From contig CAKUMG010000411.1 in the NCBI GenBank assembly GCA_934667465.1, positions 1 through 5,945 of the forward strand: a DNA stretch of 5,945 nt. The letters run 5' to 3'. Both the position numbers and the translations under genes were made by a program. Numbering within the stretch: position 1 is the stretch's first letter; each line of letters opens with the position of its first letter. The DNA is from an uncultured Actinoplanes sp. GTDB taxonomy: Bacteria; Actinomycetota; Actinomycetes; Mycobacteriales; Micromonosporaceae. The notes below the pieces were generated by a model. It did no database searches and had not been told where the DNA came from. It was given only the letters and a program-made list of their open reading frames with translations. Shown piece after piece: positions 1-5,396 of the stretch.

Positions 1-690
1 GGCGATCACGGCCCACACCTCGTCGGGCAGGCCCACCGGGCGCCGGGGGCGCTCGTCCAGGTGCGCGCGCAGGGCCGCGGTCCCCTCCCCCGCGTACGGG
101 GTGCGGCCGGTGCTCAGCTCGAACAGCACGACGCCGAGCGCGTAGACGTCGGCGGCCGGCTCCGCCTCCCCGCCGCTGATCACCTCCGGGGCCATGTAGT
201 GCGGGGTGCCGACGACCGTGTGGCCGCTCTCCGCCGGGCCGTCGATCAGCTTCGCGATGCCGAAATCGGTGAGGCGGGCGTCGCCTTCCGACAGCAGGAT
301 GTTGTCGGGCTTCACGTCGCGGTGCACCACGCCGAGGCCGTGCGCCACGCTCAGCGCCGCCGCGACCTGAGCCAGCAACCGGGCCGCCTCGGCCGGGGTG
401 AGCGGGCCACCGCTCGTCAGCCGGTCGCGCAGGCTGCCGCCGGCCACGAAGTCCATGGCAAGGGCCGGCGAGCCGCCGACGTCGATCACCTCGCGCACGC
501 CCACGATGTGCTCGTGCCGCACCAGGGCGTGGATCGAGCGCTCCCGGTGCAGGGGCTGCTCCTGAGCGGCGTCGTGCGGCAGCTTGACGGCCACCGGGTC
601 GCCGGTGGCGCTGTCCAGGCCGCGCCACACCGTGCCGTTGGCACCGTGGCCGACCGGGCTGATCAGCACGTAGGCGGGGTCGTGCGGCAC
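1..690 (-). CDS. Serine/threonine protein kinase, Hanks type (N-terminal part, cut by left edge)
   Basis: This gene encodes the N-terminal 230 residues of a eukaryotic-type Ser/Thr kinase, which transfers the ATP gamma-phosphate to Ser/Thr of protein targets. The visible motifs, in order, are a glycine-rich loop (VGHGANGTVW, residues 13-22), the VAVK lysine (K36), a likely helix-C glutamate (E50), the catalytic loop HRDVKPDN (123-130, with D125, K127 and N130), DFG (142-144), and GTPHYMAPE (161-169) ending the activation segment. All catalytic residues are present, so the kinase should be active. The domain starts within the first ten residues, with no N-terminal extension. Start choice: GTG at 690 preceded by GGGAG (plus-strand 697-701) with a 6-nt spacer. 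The frame stays open further upstream, but no better start was seen. The C-terminal lobe end and any transmembrane or sensor domain (PASTA or others) lie outside the window. It is transcribed divergently from the riboswitch-pnuX unit. The kinase family is certain; the substrate is unknown. Confidence 0.95.
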   Translation of the reverse strand, partial: MPHDPAYVLISPVGHGANGTVWRGLDSATGDPVAVKLPHDAAQEQPLHRERSIHALVRHEHIVGVREVIDVGGSPALAMDFVAGGSLRDRLTSGGPLTPAEAARLLAQVAAALSVAHGLGVVHRDVKPDNILLSEGDARLTDFGIAKLIDGPAESGHTVVGTPHYMAPEVISGGEAEPAADVYALGVVLFELSTGRTPYAGEGTAALRAHLDERPRRPVGLPDEVWAVIA

Positions 691-926
691 TCGGTTCTCC
701 CGTTCGTGGTCACCGTCCGTCTCCGCCGGTCCCCGCCAGACCGCCGGCCGCCATTGATGGTGACCGGTGCGCGCAGGACGGGCAATGACCGTACGCCGGA
801 TTGTCCGATCGGCGCACGCAGCCCGGCCGGAGCGTCACCCCGTTCCGGGTCGATCGTTGGGCGGTGTGGCGTTCATCGCTTCGCGGCCCCGGCGGCCGTC
901 ACGGGACTAGGATCTCAGGCAGCATT
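691..926. other. Divergent intergenic region between the kinase and the riboswitch-pnuX unit
   Basis: This stretch of about 236 bp separates divergent transcripts. I see no coding region with a credible ribosome binding site or composition; the open frames crossing it are extensions of shadows from the neighbours. It must hold the promoters of both units. A TAnnnT-like box for the kinase can be read on the minus strand at 793-788 (TACGGT), but no matching -35 sequence was found, so it is not called separately. The box for the riboswitch transcript is listed on its own. Confidence 0.6.
908..913 (+). promoter_or_regulatory. Candidate -10 box of the FMN riboswitch-pnuX transcript
   Basis: TAGGAT fits the actinobacterial TAnnnT -10 pattern. 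It lies 13 nt before the first base of the aptamer P1 helix, so transcription would start around 919-921, just upstream of the riboswitch. No good -35 element is visible at 16-19 nt upstream (the region is GC-rich), which is common in actinomycetes. The assignment rests mainly on position. Confidence 0.4.
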
Positions 927-1055
927 CGCGCGCTCCGGGGTCGGTGCAAGTCCGAACCGGCGGTGACAGTCCGCGACCCGACCGCAGCCGGCGGCCGGTT
1001 GATCCGGTGCAATTCCGGGACCGACGGTGAAAGTCCGGAGGAGAGGCAGCGCGCG
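927..1055 (+). promoter_or_regulatory. FMN riboswitch aptamer (RFN element)
   Basis: This RNA binds flavin mononucleotide and represses the downstream gene when flavin is plentiful. It is recognised by the conserved RFN blocks in the right order: ACCGGCGGTGACAGTCCGCG (956-975), then GGTTGATCCGGTG (997-1009), AATTCCGG (1011-1018), and GACCGACGGTGAAAGTCCGG (1019-1038) followed by AGGAGAGG. An 8-bp perfect P1 helix closes the element: CGCGCGCT at 927-934 with AGCGCGCG at 1048-1055. The six-stem junction layout is therefore complete, with a short variable arm around 980-998. Both the L2 and L5 loops read GTGCAA where the familiar consensus has GTGAAA. The downstream gene is a PnuC-family transporter, a known type of target for this riboswitch in actinobacteria. 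Confidence 0.95.
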
Positions 1056-1091
1056 GGTGTCCGCATCCGTGCGCGGTCGTCCCCCGGCGTG

Positions 1092-1112
1092 CACCTTCGT
1101 GACCCGGAGGTG
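1092..1112 (+). promoter_or_regulatory. Shine-Dalgarno-sequestering hairpin (expression platform)
   Basis: The 5' arm CACCTTCG (1092-1099) pairs over eight positions, one of them a G-U pair, with CGGAGGTG (1105-1112), leaving a 5-nt loop (1100-1104). The 3' arm contains the whole Shine-Dalgarno sequence CGGAGG (1105-1110) of pnuX, which sits 9 nt before the ATG at 1120. The helix can be extended by two pairs past a bulged G1113. No uridine tract follows, so control of translation initiation is more likely than transcription termination. The heptamer CCGGAGG of the SD (1104-1110) also occurs inside the aptamer at 1035-1041, which offers a competing partner for the 5' arm. The pairing is read directly; the switching logic is inference. 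Confidence 0.65.
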
Positions 1113-1119
1113 GCATCCG

Positions 1120-1833
1120 ATGGACTGGCTCAACGATCTGCTCGGCGCGTTCTACGACGCCCAGTGGCAGGTCACCGACACCCAGGCGATCTACTGGCGC
1201 GAGATCGTCGGCAACGGCTTCGGCCTCGCCTCGGCCCTGTTCGGCATGCGCCGCAACGCGTGGGCGTGGCCGGTCGGCATCGTCGGCAACGTGCTGCTCT
1301 TCACCGTCTTCCTGGGCCAGGCGCTCGGCGACGGCGAGGGCACCCCGCTCTTCGGCCAGGCGTCGCGGCAGGTCTTCTTCGTCATCACCAGCGTCTACGG
1401 CTGGTGGCGCTGGCGGCAGAACCGGTCGGCGGGCGGCGAGGCCGTCGTGCCCCGCTGGGCCACCGCCCGGCAGCGCGCGGTGTTCATCCCGCTCGCGCTG
1501 GTCGCGGTCGGGGTCTGCTTCGTCATCTTCCGCGAGATCGGCGCCGGCTTCCCGGTCCCGTGGTGGTACTACCTGGCGGACTCCTGGATCTTCGTCGGCT
1601 CCATCCTGGCGACGTACGCGATGGCGCGCGGCTGGGTCGACTTCTGGCTCTGCTGGCTCGCTGTCGACCTGGTCGGCGTCCCGGAGCTGCTGCACTTCGA
1701 GTACTACCCGTCCGCGGTGCTCTACGGCGTCTACGCCGGTTTCGTCGTGTGGGGCTTCGTCGTGTGGCTGCGCATCTCCCGCACCGCCCAGGCCCAGCGC
1801 CTCGACTCCCCCACCATGGAGACGGTCGCCTGA
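1120..1833 (+). CDS. pnuX: PnuC-family riboflavin transporter (PnuX/RibM type)
   Basis: This is a 237-residue integral membrane protein of the PnuC vitamin-transporter family. Approximate membrane segments are at residues 27-44, 48-68, 83-98, 119-137, 149-166, 170-189 and 199-218, giving the seven expected for the family. Family signatures include WPVGIVGN (50-57), the aromatic YGWWRWRQ (93-100) near the end of the third segment, and WLAVD (179-183). PnuC proteins usually move nicotinamide riboside by facilitated diffusion, but members under FMN riboswitches in actinobacteria (PnuX of Corynebacterium, RibM of Streptomyces) import riboflavin. The riboswitch 65 nt upstream puts this gene in that group. 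Start choice: ATG at 1120 with CGGAGG 9 nt before it; in-frame codons further upstream fall in the riboswitch leader. No rib biosynthesis gene follows, so it appears to be a single-gene unit. The fold is certain; the substrate is inferred from its regulation. Confidence 0.9.
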   Translation: MDWLNDLLGAFYDAQWQVTDTQAIYWREIVGNGFGLASALFGMRRNAWAWPVGIVGNVLLFTVFLGQALGDGEGTPLFGQASRQVFFVITSVYGWWRWRQNRSAGGEAVVPRWATARQRAVFIPLALVAVGVCFVIFREIGAGFPVPWWYYLADSWIFVGSILATYAMARGWVDFWLCWLAVDLVGVPELLHFEYYPSAVLYGVYAGFVVWGFVVWLRISRTAQAQRLDSPTMETVA

Positions 1834-1885
1834 CCCGGCGCCGCTCGTTATCGCCGCGTGATCTGGTGAATTCTTCTCGTCCGGC

Positions 1886-1915
1886 TCGACGTGACCACAG
1901 GGGGCTCCCTAGGCT
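1886..1915 (+). promoter_or_regulatory. Candidate promoter of the STAS-domain gene
   Basis: TCGACG (1886-1891) resembles a -35 box (4 of 6 to TTGACA). It is separated by 18 nt from TAGGCT (1910-1915), a TAnnnT -10 box. Transcription would start near 1922, leaving a leader of roughly 30 nt with GGAGGG (1940-1945) ahead of the ATG at 1951. This fits a housekeeping-type promoter and makes the STAS gene independent of the riboswitch unit. Confidence 0.45.
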
Positions 1916-1950
1916 TACTCCGCACCAACACCGGGTTACGGAGGGCCGCC

Positions 1951-2292
1951 ATGGCCGGCGCCACGGTCGATGTCGCAACCACCACGGACGGCACACTGAT
2001 CATCCAGCTGCACGGCACGCTCGACGCCGACGACGCGGTGGAGTTGCGGGCCACGCTCGTGCACGCGGTCCGGCGGCTGCGGCCGCTGCGGCTGGTGCTC
2101 GATCTGCACGACGTCCAGGCGCTCGACGCGATCAACGTGGGCACGCTCGCGGCGGCCTGCCAGCTCGGTGACGACCACGGGGTGGCGGTGTTCGTCGAGG
2201 CGGCGTCACGCAAGATCGCCGAGAAGCTCACGAAGGCGGGGGTGCCGCGGCACCGCCTGCGCGAGGCGCCGCCGCTACCCCTGGCGAGCTGA
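1951..2292 (+). CDS. Small stand-alone STAS-domain protein (anti-anti-sigma-factor-like)
   Basis: This protein of 113 residues consists of a single STAS domain, the SpoIIAA/RsbV fold used by anti-sigma-factor antagonists and by modules of sensory complexes. Visible elements are a first strand TLIIQLHGTLDADDA (15-29), helix ELRATLVHAVRRL (31-43), the central strand LRLVLDLHDVQALDA (46-60), a helix after the active loop, strand GVAVFVEAA (77-85), and a final helix RKIAEKLTKAGV (87-98). In classical antagonists the loop after the central strand reads DSSG, with a serine phosphorylated by the partner kinase. Here it reads DAINVG (59-64), so that serine is absent and regulation by phosphorylation at this site is unlikely. 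Start choice: ATG at 1951 with GGAGGG 5 nt upstream; an in-frame GTG at 1891 lies inside the predicted promoter. No anti-sigma kinase or sigma factor gene is adjacent. The fold is confident; the partner is unknown. Confidence 0.8.
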   Translation: MAGATVDVATTTDGTLIIQLHGTLDADDAVELRATLVHAVRRLRPLRLVLDLHDVQALDAINVGTLAAACQLGDDHGVAVFVEAASRKIAEKLTKAGVPRHRLREAPPLPLAS

Positions 2293-2310
2293 TCCCGGTC
2301 CCCGGTGCTT

Positions 2311-2330
2311 CGAATTCGTACGGGTATCGT
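2311..2330 (+). promoter_or_regulatory. Candidate marR promoter: -10 box for a leaderless mRNA, plus palindrome
   Basis: TATCGT (2325-2330) matches TAnnnT and ends 6 nt before the ATG at 2337, so transcription would begin at or next to the start codon. That spacing is typical of leaderless actinobacterial genes. The only purine run, GGGGG at 2331-2335, is one base from the ATG and too close to serve as a normal Shine-Dalgarno. Just upstream, CGAATTCG (2311-2318) is a perfect 8-bp palindrome and one of the few AT-containing spots in the region. Its position between the -35 and -10 regions would suit an operator for MarR autoregulation. The palindrome is short, so the operator role is a guess. 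Confidence 0.4.
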
Positions 2331-2336
2331 GGGGGC

Positions 2337-2837
2337 ATGATCGAGGACGGTGCGGGGCTCGAGCCAGCGCAGCTGGAGACGTACTTCGCGCTGATGGAGT
2401 CGGTGAGCCTGCTCCAGCACCACGTCGAGCAGCAGCTGCGCGCCGAGGGCGACGTGAGCTACGTGCAGTTCCAGCTCCTCGCCCGGCTCGCCGACGCGCA
2501 GGGCCGGTTGACCATGACCGAGCTCGCCGACGGGGTCGTCTACAGCCGCAGCGGGCTCACCTACCAGGCGGGGCTGCTCGAGAATGCGGGCCTGGTCACG
2601 CGCGGGCCCGGCGCCGACGACGAGCGGGTCACCGTGGTCACGCTGACCGACGCCGGGCGGGCGCTGCTCGCCCGGGTGCTGCCGGGTCACGTGCAGGTGG
2701 TCCGGGCGCTGCTGTTCGACCCGATCCCCGCCGCCGAGGCGCGGCGGCTGGGCGGCACCATGGCCCGCGTCCGGGATCACATGCGCGCCCAGCCACCCCG
2801 CAGCGCCACCCCCCGCAGGAAGCAGTCCCGCACGTAG
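2337..2837 (+). CDS. MarR-family transcriptional regulator
   Basis: This is a 166-residue winged helix-turn-helix protein of the MarR family, dimeric regulators that usually repress neighbouring or their own genes and release DNA on binding small ligands or on oxidation. An N-terminal dimerisation helix covers about residues 10-37. The DNA-binding core runs from about 42 to 105. SYVQFQLLARLADAQ is the helix before the motif, LTMTELADGVVYSRSGLTYQ (58-77) is the helix-turn-helix, and the wing spans RGPGADDERVTVVTLT (89-104), with the characteristic D-x-R pair (D95, R97) and the following DAGR. A C-terminal helix of the dimer interface follows (about 106-151). The last residues (about 158-166, Arg/Lys/Ser-rich) are encoded by a tandem repeat and look like a late extension. 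No cysteine is seen, so redox sensing is unlikely. It follows the STAS gene after 44 nt but seems to have its own promoter. The regulated genes are unknown. Confidence 0.9.
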   Translation: MIEDGAGLEPAQLETYFALMESVSLLQHHVEQQLRAEGDVSYVQFQLLARLADAQGRLTMTELADGVVYSRSGLTYQAGLLENAGLVTRGPGADDERVTVVTLTDAGRALLARVLPGHVQVVRALLFDPIPAAEARRLGGTMARVRDHMRAQPPRSATPRRKQSRT

Positions 2838-2907
2838 CCACCCGCGCGGATACTCCCCGCAAGAAGCAGCCCCGCACGTGGCCACCCGCGCGAACACTCC
2901 CCGCAAG
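2811..2907. repeat. 44-bp tandem repeat (2.2 copies) across the marR 3' end
   Basis: Unit 1 is 2811-2854 and unit 2 is 2855-2898; they match at 39 of 44 positions, and all five differences are transitions. A third copy breaks off after 9 matching bases (2899-2907). A degenerate half-copy may precede unit 1 (2791-2810). Unit 1 encodes the last residues of MarR and supplies its stop codon: CACGTAGCC in unit 1 reads CACGTGGCC in unit 2. The 44-bp period is not a multiple of three, so the repeat does not preserve a reading frame. It fills almost the whole space between convergent genes. I see no terminator-like stem followed by a T tract here. Confidence 0.85.
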
Positions 2908-2915
2908 CGCCGGCC

Positions 2916-3995
2916 TCAGCGACTCCGGTCGATCACCGACGCGGCCAGGGCGCGGAGGGCCTCGCGCGCCTCCGGCACCACCGGCGCGTTGTCGAGCGCG
3001 CTCACCGCCGCGGCCGCCCGCTTCGAGATCAGGTCCTCGATCCCGTCCAGGGCGCCGGTATCCACGATGATGGCGCGCAGCTCGGCCGCATCCGCGTCGT
3101 CGAGGGCCGGGCTGCCGAACAGCTCGCGGATCCGGACGGCCTGCGCCCGGGTCGCCCGGTCGCGCGCCATCGCCACCATGACCGTCGGCTTGCCCTCGCG
3201 CAGGTCGTCGAGGACCGACTTGCCGGTCACGGCCGGGTCGCCGAAGACCCCGAGCACGTCGTCGCGCAGCTGGAACGCGTCGCCGAGCGGGTCGCCGAAC
3301 GCCTGCAGCGCCGCCTGCTCGCCCGCGTCGGCGCCGGCCAGGGCGGCGCCGATCTGCAGCGGGCGGGTGACCGTGTAGCGCGCGGCCTTCATCCGGATCA
3401 CCGTCAGCGCGCCCGCGACCGACCCGTCGCCGACGCCGGAGACCAGGTCGAGGTACTGGCCGGCGATGACCTCCGTACGCATGACGGTGAACAGCCGGTA
3501 GCCGCGGTGGATCTGCTCGATGGGCAGGCCCGACTCGTGGAACATGTGGTCGGCCCAGGCGGCGCAGAGGTCGCCGCAGAGCAGGGCGGCGCTGTGGCCG
3601 TACCGGGTGGGTTCGCCCTTCCAGGAGTGCCGGCTGTGCACGTCGGCGAAGTGCCGGTGCACCGTCGGCTGGCCGCGGCGCAGCGAGCTGCCGTCCATGA
3701 TGTCGTCGTGGATCAGCGCGAACGCGTGGAAGAGCTCGAGCGCCGCGGCGGCCGTGACGATCGGGCGGCAGTCCTCGCCGCCCGCGCCGCGCCAGCCCCA
3801 GTAGCAGAACATCGGGCGCAGGCGCTTGCCGTCGGCGAGCACGAAGCGGCGTACGGCATCCAGGACACCGCGCGGGGTGCCGTCCGGCCAGTGTGGACGC
3901 TGCCGGTCCAGGTAGGCCACGAGAGCCGCCTCGCAGCGGCGGGCCAGGGCGTGGGCGTCGGTGCCGGCCGGGGTCTCGACGGTCCGGTCGGTCAT
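2916..3995 (-). CDS. Short-chain polyprenyl (probably geranylgeranyl) diphosphate synthase
   Basis: This is a 359-residue trans-prenyltransferase of the all-alpha isoprenoid synthase fold. It condenses isopentenyl diphosphate with an allylic diphosphate in a Mg-dependent reaction. Visible motifs: GKRLRP (56-61) for IPP binding; the first Asp-rich motif HDDIMD (96-101) followed by RRGQPTVH (106-113); FQLRDDVLGVFGD (241-253) as the second Asp-rich region; TGKS (257-260); and DLREGKPT (264-271). All catalytic residues are present. A phenylalanine (F92) sits five residues before the first Asp-rich motif, which in this family favours products of about C20; the product length is inference. The ATG overlaps the stop of the phosphodiesterase gene (ATGA, 3992-3995) and has no clear Shine-Dalgarno, so translation is probably coupled. 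It is the last gene of the operon and converges on marR. Linkage to ebo-like genes suggests it supplies a prenyl donor to a specialised pathway rather than to housekeeping quinone or undecaprenol synthesis. Confidence 0.92.
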   Translation of the reverse strand: MTDRTVETPAGTDAHALARRCEAALVAYLDRQRPHWPDGTPRGVLDAVRRFVLADGKRLRPMFCYWGWRGAGGEDCRPIVTAAAALELFHAFALIHDDIMDGSSLRRGQPTVHRHFADVHSRHSWKGEPTRYGHSAALLCGDLCAAWADHMFHESGLPIEQIHRGYRLFTVMRTEVIAGQYLDLVSGVGDGSVAGALTVIRMKAARYTVTRPLQIGAALAGADAGEQAALQAFGDPLGDAFQLRDDVLGVFGDPAVTGKSVLDDLREGKPTVMVAMARDRATRAQAVRIRELFGSPALDDADAAELRAIIVDTGALDGIEDLISKRAAAAVSALDNAPVVPEAREALRALAASVIDRSR

Positions 3996-5386
3996 GACGC
4001 GGTGAGCCCGGCCAGGCCGAGCAGCAGGGCCTTCACCTCGGTTGCGGCGATCGGGCCGGTGCCGTCGCGGGGCTCGGAGCAGATCAGCACCGGGCCGTCG
4101 TCGGGGTGGTCGGGCAGGCGGCCGTGCGACCCGCGGACCGCCCGGGCACCGGCGTCGAGGCCGACCACGTTCATGAGGTAGCGCATGCCGGCCTTCTTGC
4201 GCAGCAGGGCCACCCCGGCGCGGGCCTTCGCCGCCGCCGGGTTCGCGGGGTCGAAGAACAGCTCGGCCGGGTCGTAGCCGGGCTTGCGGTGGATGTCGAC
4301 GAGCCGGGCGAAGTCGGGCGCGCGCGCGTCGTCGAGCCAGTAGTAGTACGTGAACCAGGAGTCCTTGCCGGCGACCAGCACGAGTTCGCCGGCGCGGGGG
4401 TGGTCGAGCCCGTGCGCCGCTTTGCCCGTACCGTCGAGAACCTGATCGACGCCCGGCAGCGCCTCGCAGAGCTTGCGCACCCGCTCGAGATCGGCGGTGT
4501 CCCGCACGTAGACGTGCGCGACCTGGTGGTCGGCGACCGCGAACGCGCGCGACACCCACGGGTCGAGGTATTCCATGCCGTCCTGGGTGTAGACCTCGAG
4601 CAGTCCCTCGGAGCGCAGCAGCCGGTTGATGTCGACGGGCCGGCTGACGTTCGTGATGCCGTACTCGGACAGGGCCACGACCGTCGCGCCGCGTCGGGCG
4701 GCCGCGTCGAGCAGGGGCGCGATCGTGGCGTCGAGCTCGGCCGCAGCCGCCGCCGCGCGGGGGTCGTCCGGCCCGTACCGCTGCAGGTCGTAGTCCAGAT
4801 GCGGCAGGTAGACCAGGGTGAGGTCGGGGCTGTGGTCCGCCATGATCTGTACGGACGCCGCCGTGATCCACTGCGACGACGCGATCCCGGCGTTGGCCCC
4901 CCAGTAGCTGAACAGCGGGAACGTGCCGAGCTTGGCGGTGAGCCGGTCGTGCAGCTCCGGCGGGGACGTGTAGCAGTCCGGGTCCTTGCGCCCGTCGGCG
5001 TGGTAGACCGGCCGCGGGGTGACCGTCCAGTCCACGTCGGCGCCCATCGCGTACCACCAGCAGACGTTGGCGACCGTGTAGCCGGGATGCGCCGCCCGCG
5101 CCGCGTCCCACAGCTTCTCGCCCCCGACGAGCCGGTTGTGCTGCCGCCAGAGGAACACCTCCCCCAGCTCCCGGAAGTACCAGCCGTTGCCGACGATGCC
5201 GTGGCCGGACGGCGGTTCCCCGGTCAGGAACGTGGACTGTGCCGAGCAGGTCACCGCGGGCAGCACGGTGCCGAGCTCGGCCCGGTAGCCGGTCTCGGCG
5301 AGCCGGGACAGCCGCGGCATGTGCCGCAGCAGCCGCGGCGTGAGGCCGACGACGTCGAGCACGACGACGGGTTTCACGGCGTTCAT
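3992..5386 (-). CDS. eboF: Type I phosphodiesterase/nucleotide pyrophosphatase-like protein, EboF type
   Basis: This 464-residue protein belongs to the alkaline phosphatase superfamily (type I phosphodiesterase/nucleotide pyrophosphatase), in the subgroup found as EboF in ebo/edb clusters. The start VVVLDVVGL (7-15) carries the first metal-ligand aspartate (D11). LPAVTCSAQSTFLTG (42-56) holds the probable nucleophile T46, and PPSGHGIVGNGWY (58-70) follows. LPHLDYDLQRYGP (194-206) and LSEYGITNV (239-247) fall where other members have D-x-x-x-H and DHG metal ligands; here they read D198...Q202 and E241-Y242. The C-terminal half has the subgroup block WFTYYYWLDDARAPDFAR (344-361) and VDIHRKPGYDP (363-373). 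No signal peptide is seen, so it is probably cytoplasmic. Start: ATG at 5386 with GGGAG 6 nt upstream. That Shine-Dalgarno overlaps the eboE stop codon region, and the gap between the genes is 10 nt. The substrate is unknown, perhaps a prenyl diphosphate or a sugar phosphate conjugate (inference). Confidence 0.82.
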   Translation of the reverse strand: MNAVKPVVVLDVVGLTPRLLRHMPRLSRLAETGYRAELGTVLPAVTCSAQSTFLTGEPPSGHGIVGNGWYFRELGEVFLWRQHNRLVGGEKLWDAARAAHPGYTVANVCWWYAMGADVDWTVTPRPVYHADGRKDPDCYTSPPELHDRLTAKLGTFPLFSYWGANAGIASSQWITAASVQIMADHSPDLTLVYLPHLDYDLQRYGPDDPRAAAAAAELDATIAPLLDAAARRGATVVALSEYGITNVSRPVDINRLLRSEGLLEVYTQDGMEYLDPWVSRAFAVADHQVAHVYVRDTADLERVRKLCEALPGVDQVLDGTGKAAHGLDHPRAGELVLVAGKDSWFTYYYWLDDARAPDFARLVDIHRKPGYDPAELFFDPANPAAAKARAGVALLRKKAGMRYLMNVVGLDAGARAVRGSHGRLPDHPDDGPVLICSEPRDGTGPIAATEVKALLLGLAGLTAS

Positions 5387-5396
5387 GGCGGACTCC

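Noticed and set aside
61..966. Long plus-strand open frame opposite the kinase
   Set aside because: It is the antisense of a kinase gene with all Hanks motifs, has no ribosome site, and runs into the riboswitch; high GC content creates such frames.
1027..1119. Upstream in-frame extension of pnuX starting within the aptamer
   Set aside because: These codons lie inside the riboswitch and its platform; the ATG at 1120 has a well placed CGGAGG and matches the family's N-terminus.
1836..1856. Terminator hairpin after pnuX
   Set aside because: CGGCG and CGCCG could form only a 5-bp stem with an 11-nt loop and no T tract, so it is too weak to call.
801..2171. 456-codon plus-strand frame spanning the riboswitch, pnuX and the STAS gene start
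   Set aside because: It crosses the structured aptamer, is extremely Arg-rich, and overlaps two recognisable genes in another frame.
2322..2327. GGGTAT as a stress-sigma (SigB/SigH-like) -10 box
   Set aside because: No GTTT-type -35 element is found 13-16 nt upstream; the overlapping TATCGT in leaderless position explains the site better.
1848..2906. 352-codon minus-strand frame opposite the STAS and marR genes
   Set aside because: The plus strand encodes clear STAS and MarR domains; the minus frame shows no domain, and its repeat-like start is only the 44-bp DNA repeat read in translation.
2811..2907. CRISPR-like array
   Set aside because: The units are directly adjacent with no spacers, there are only about two copies, and they overlap a coding region.
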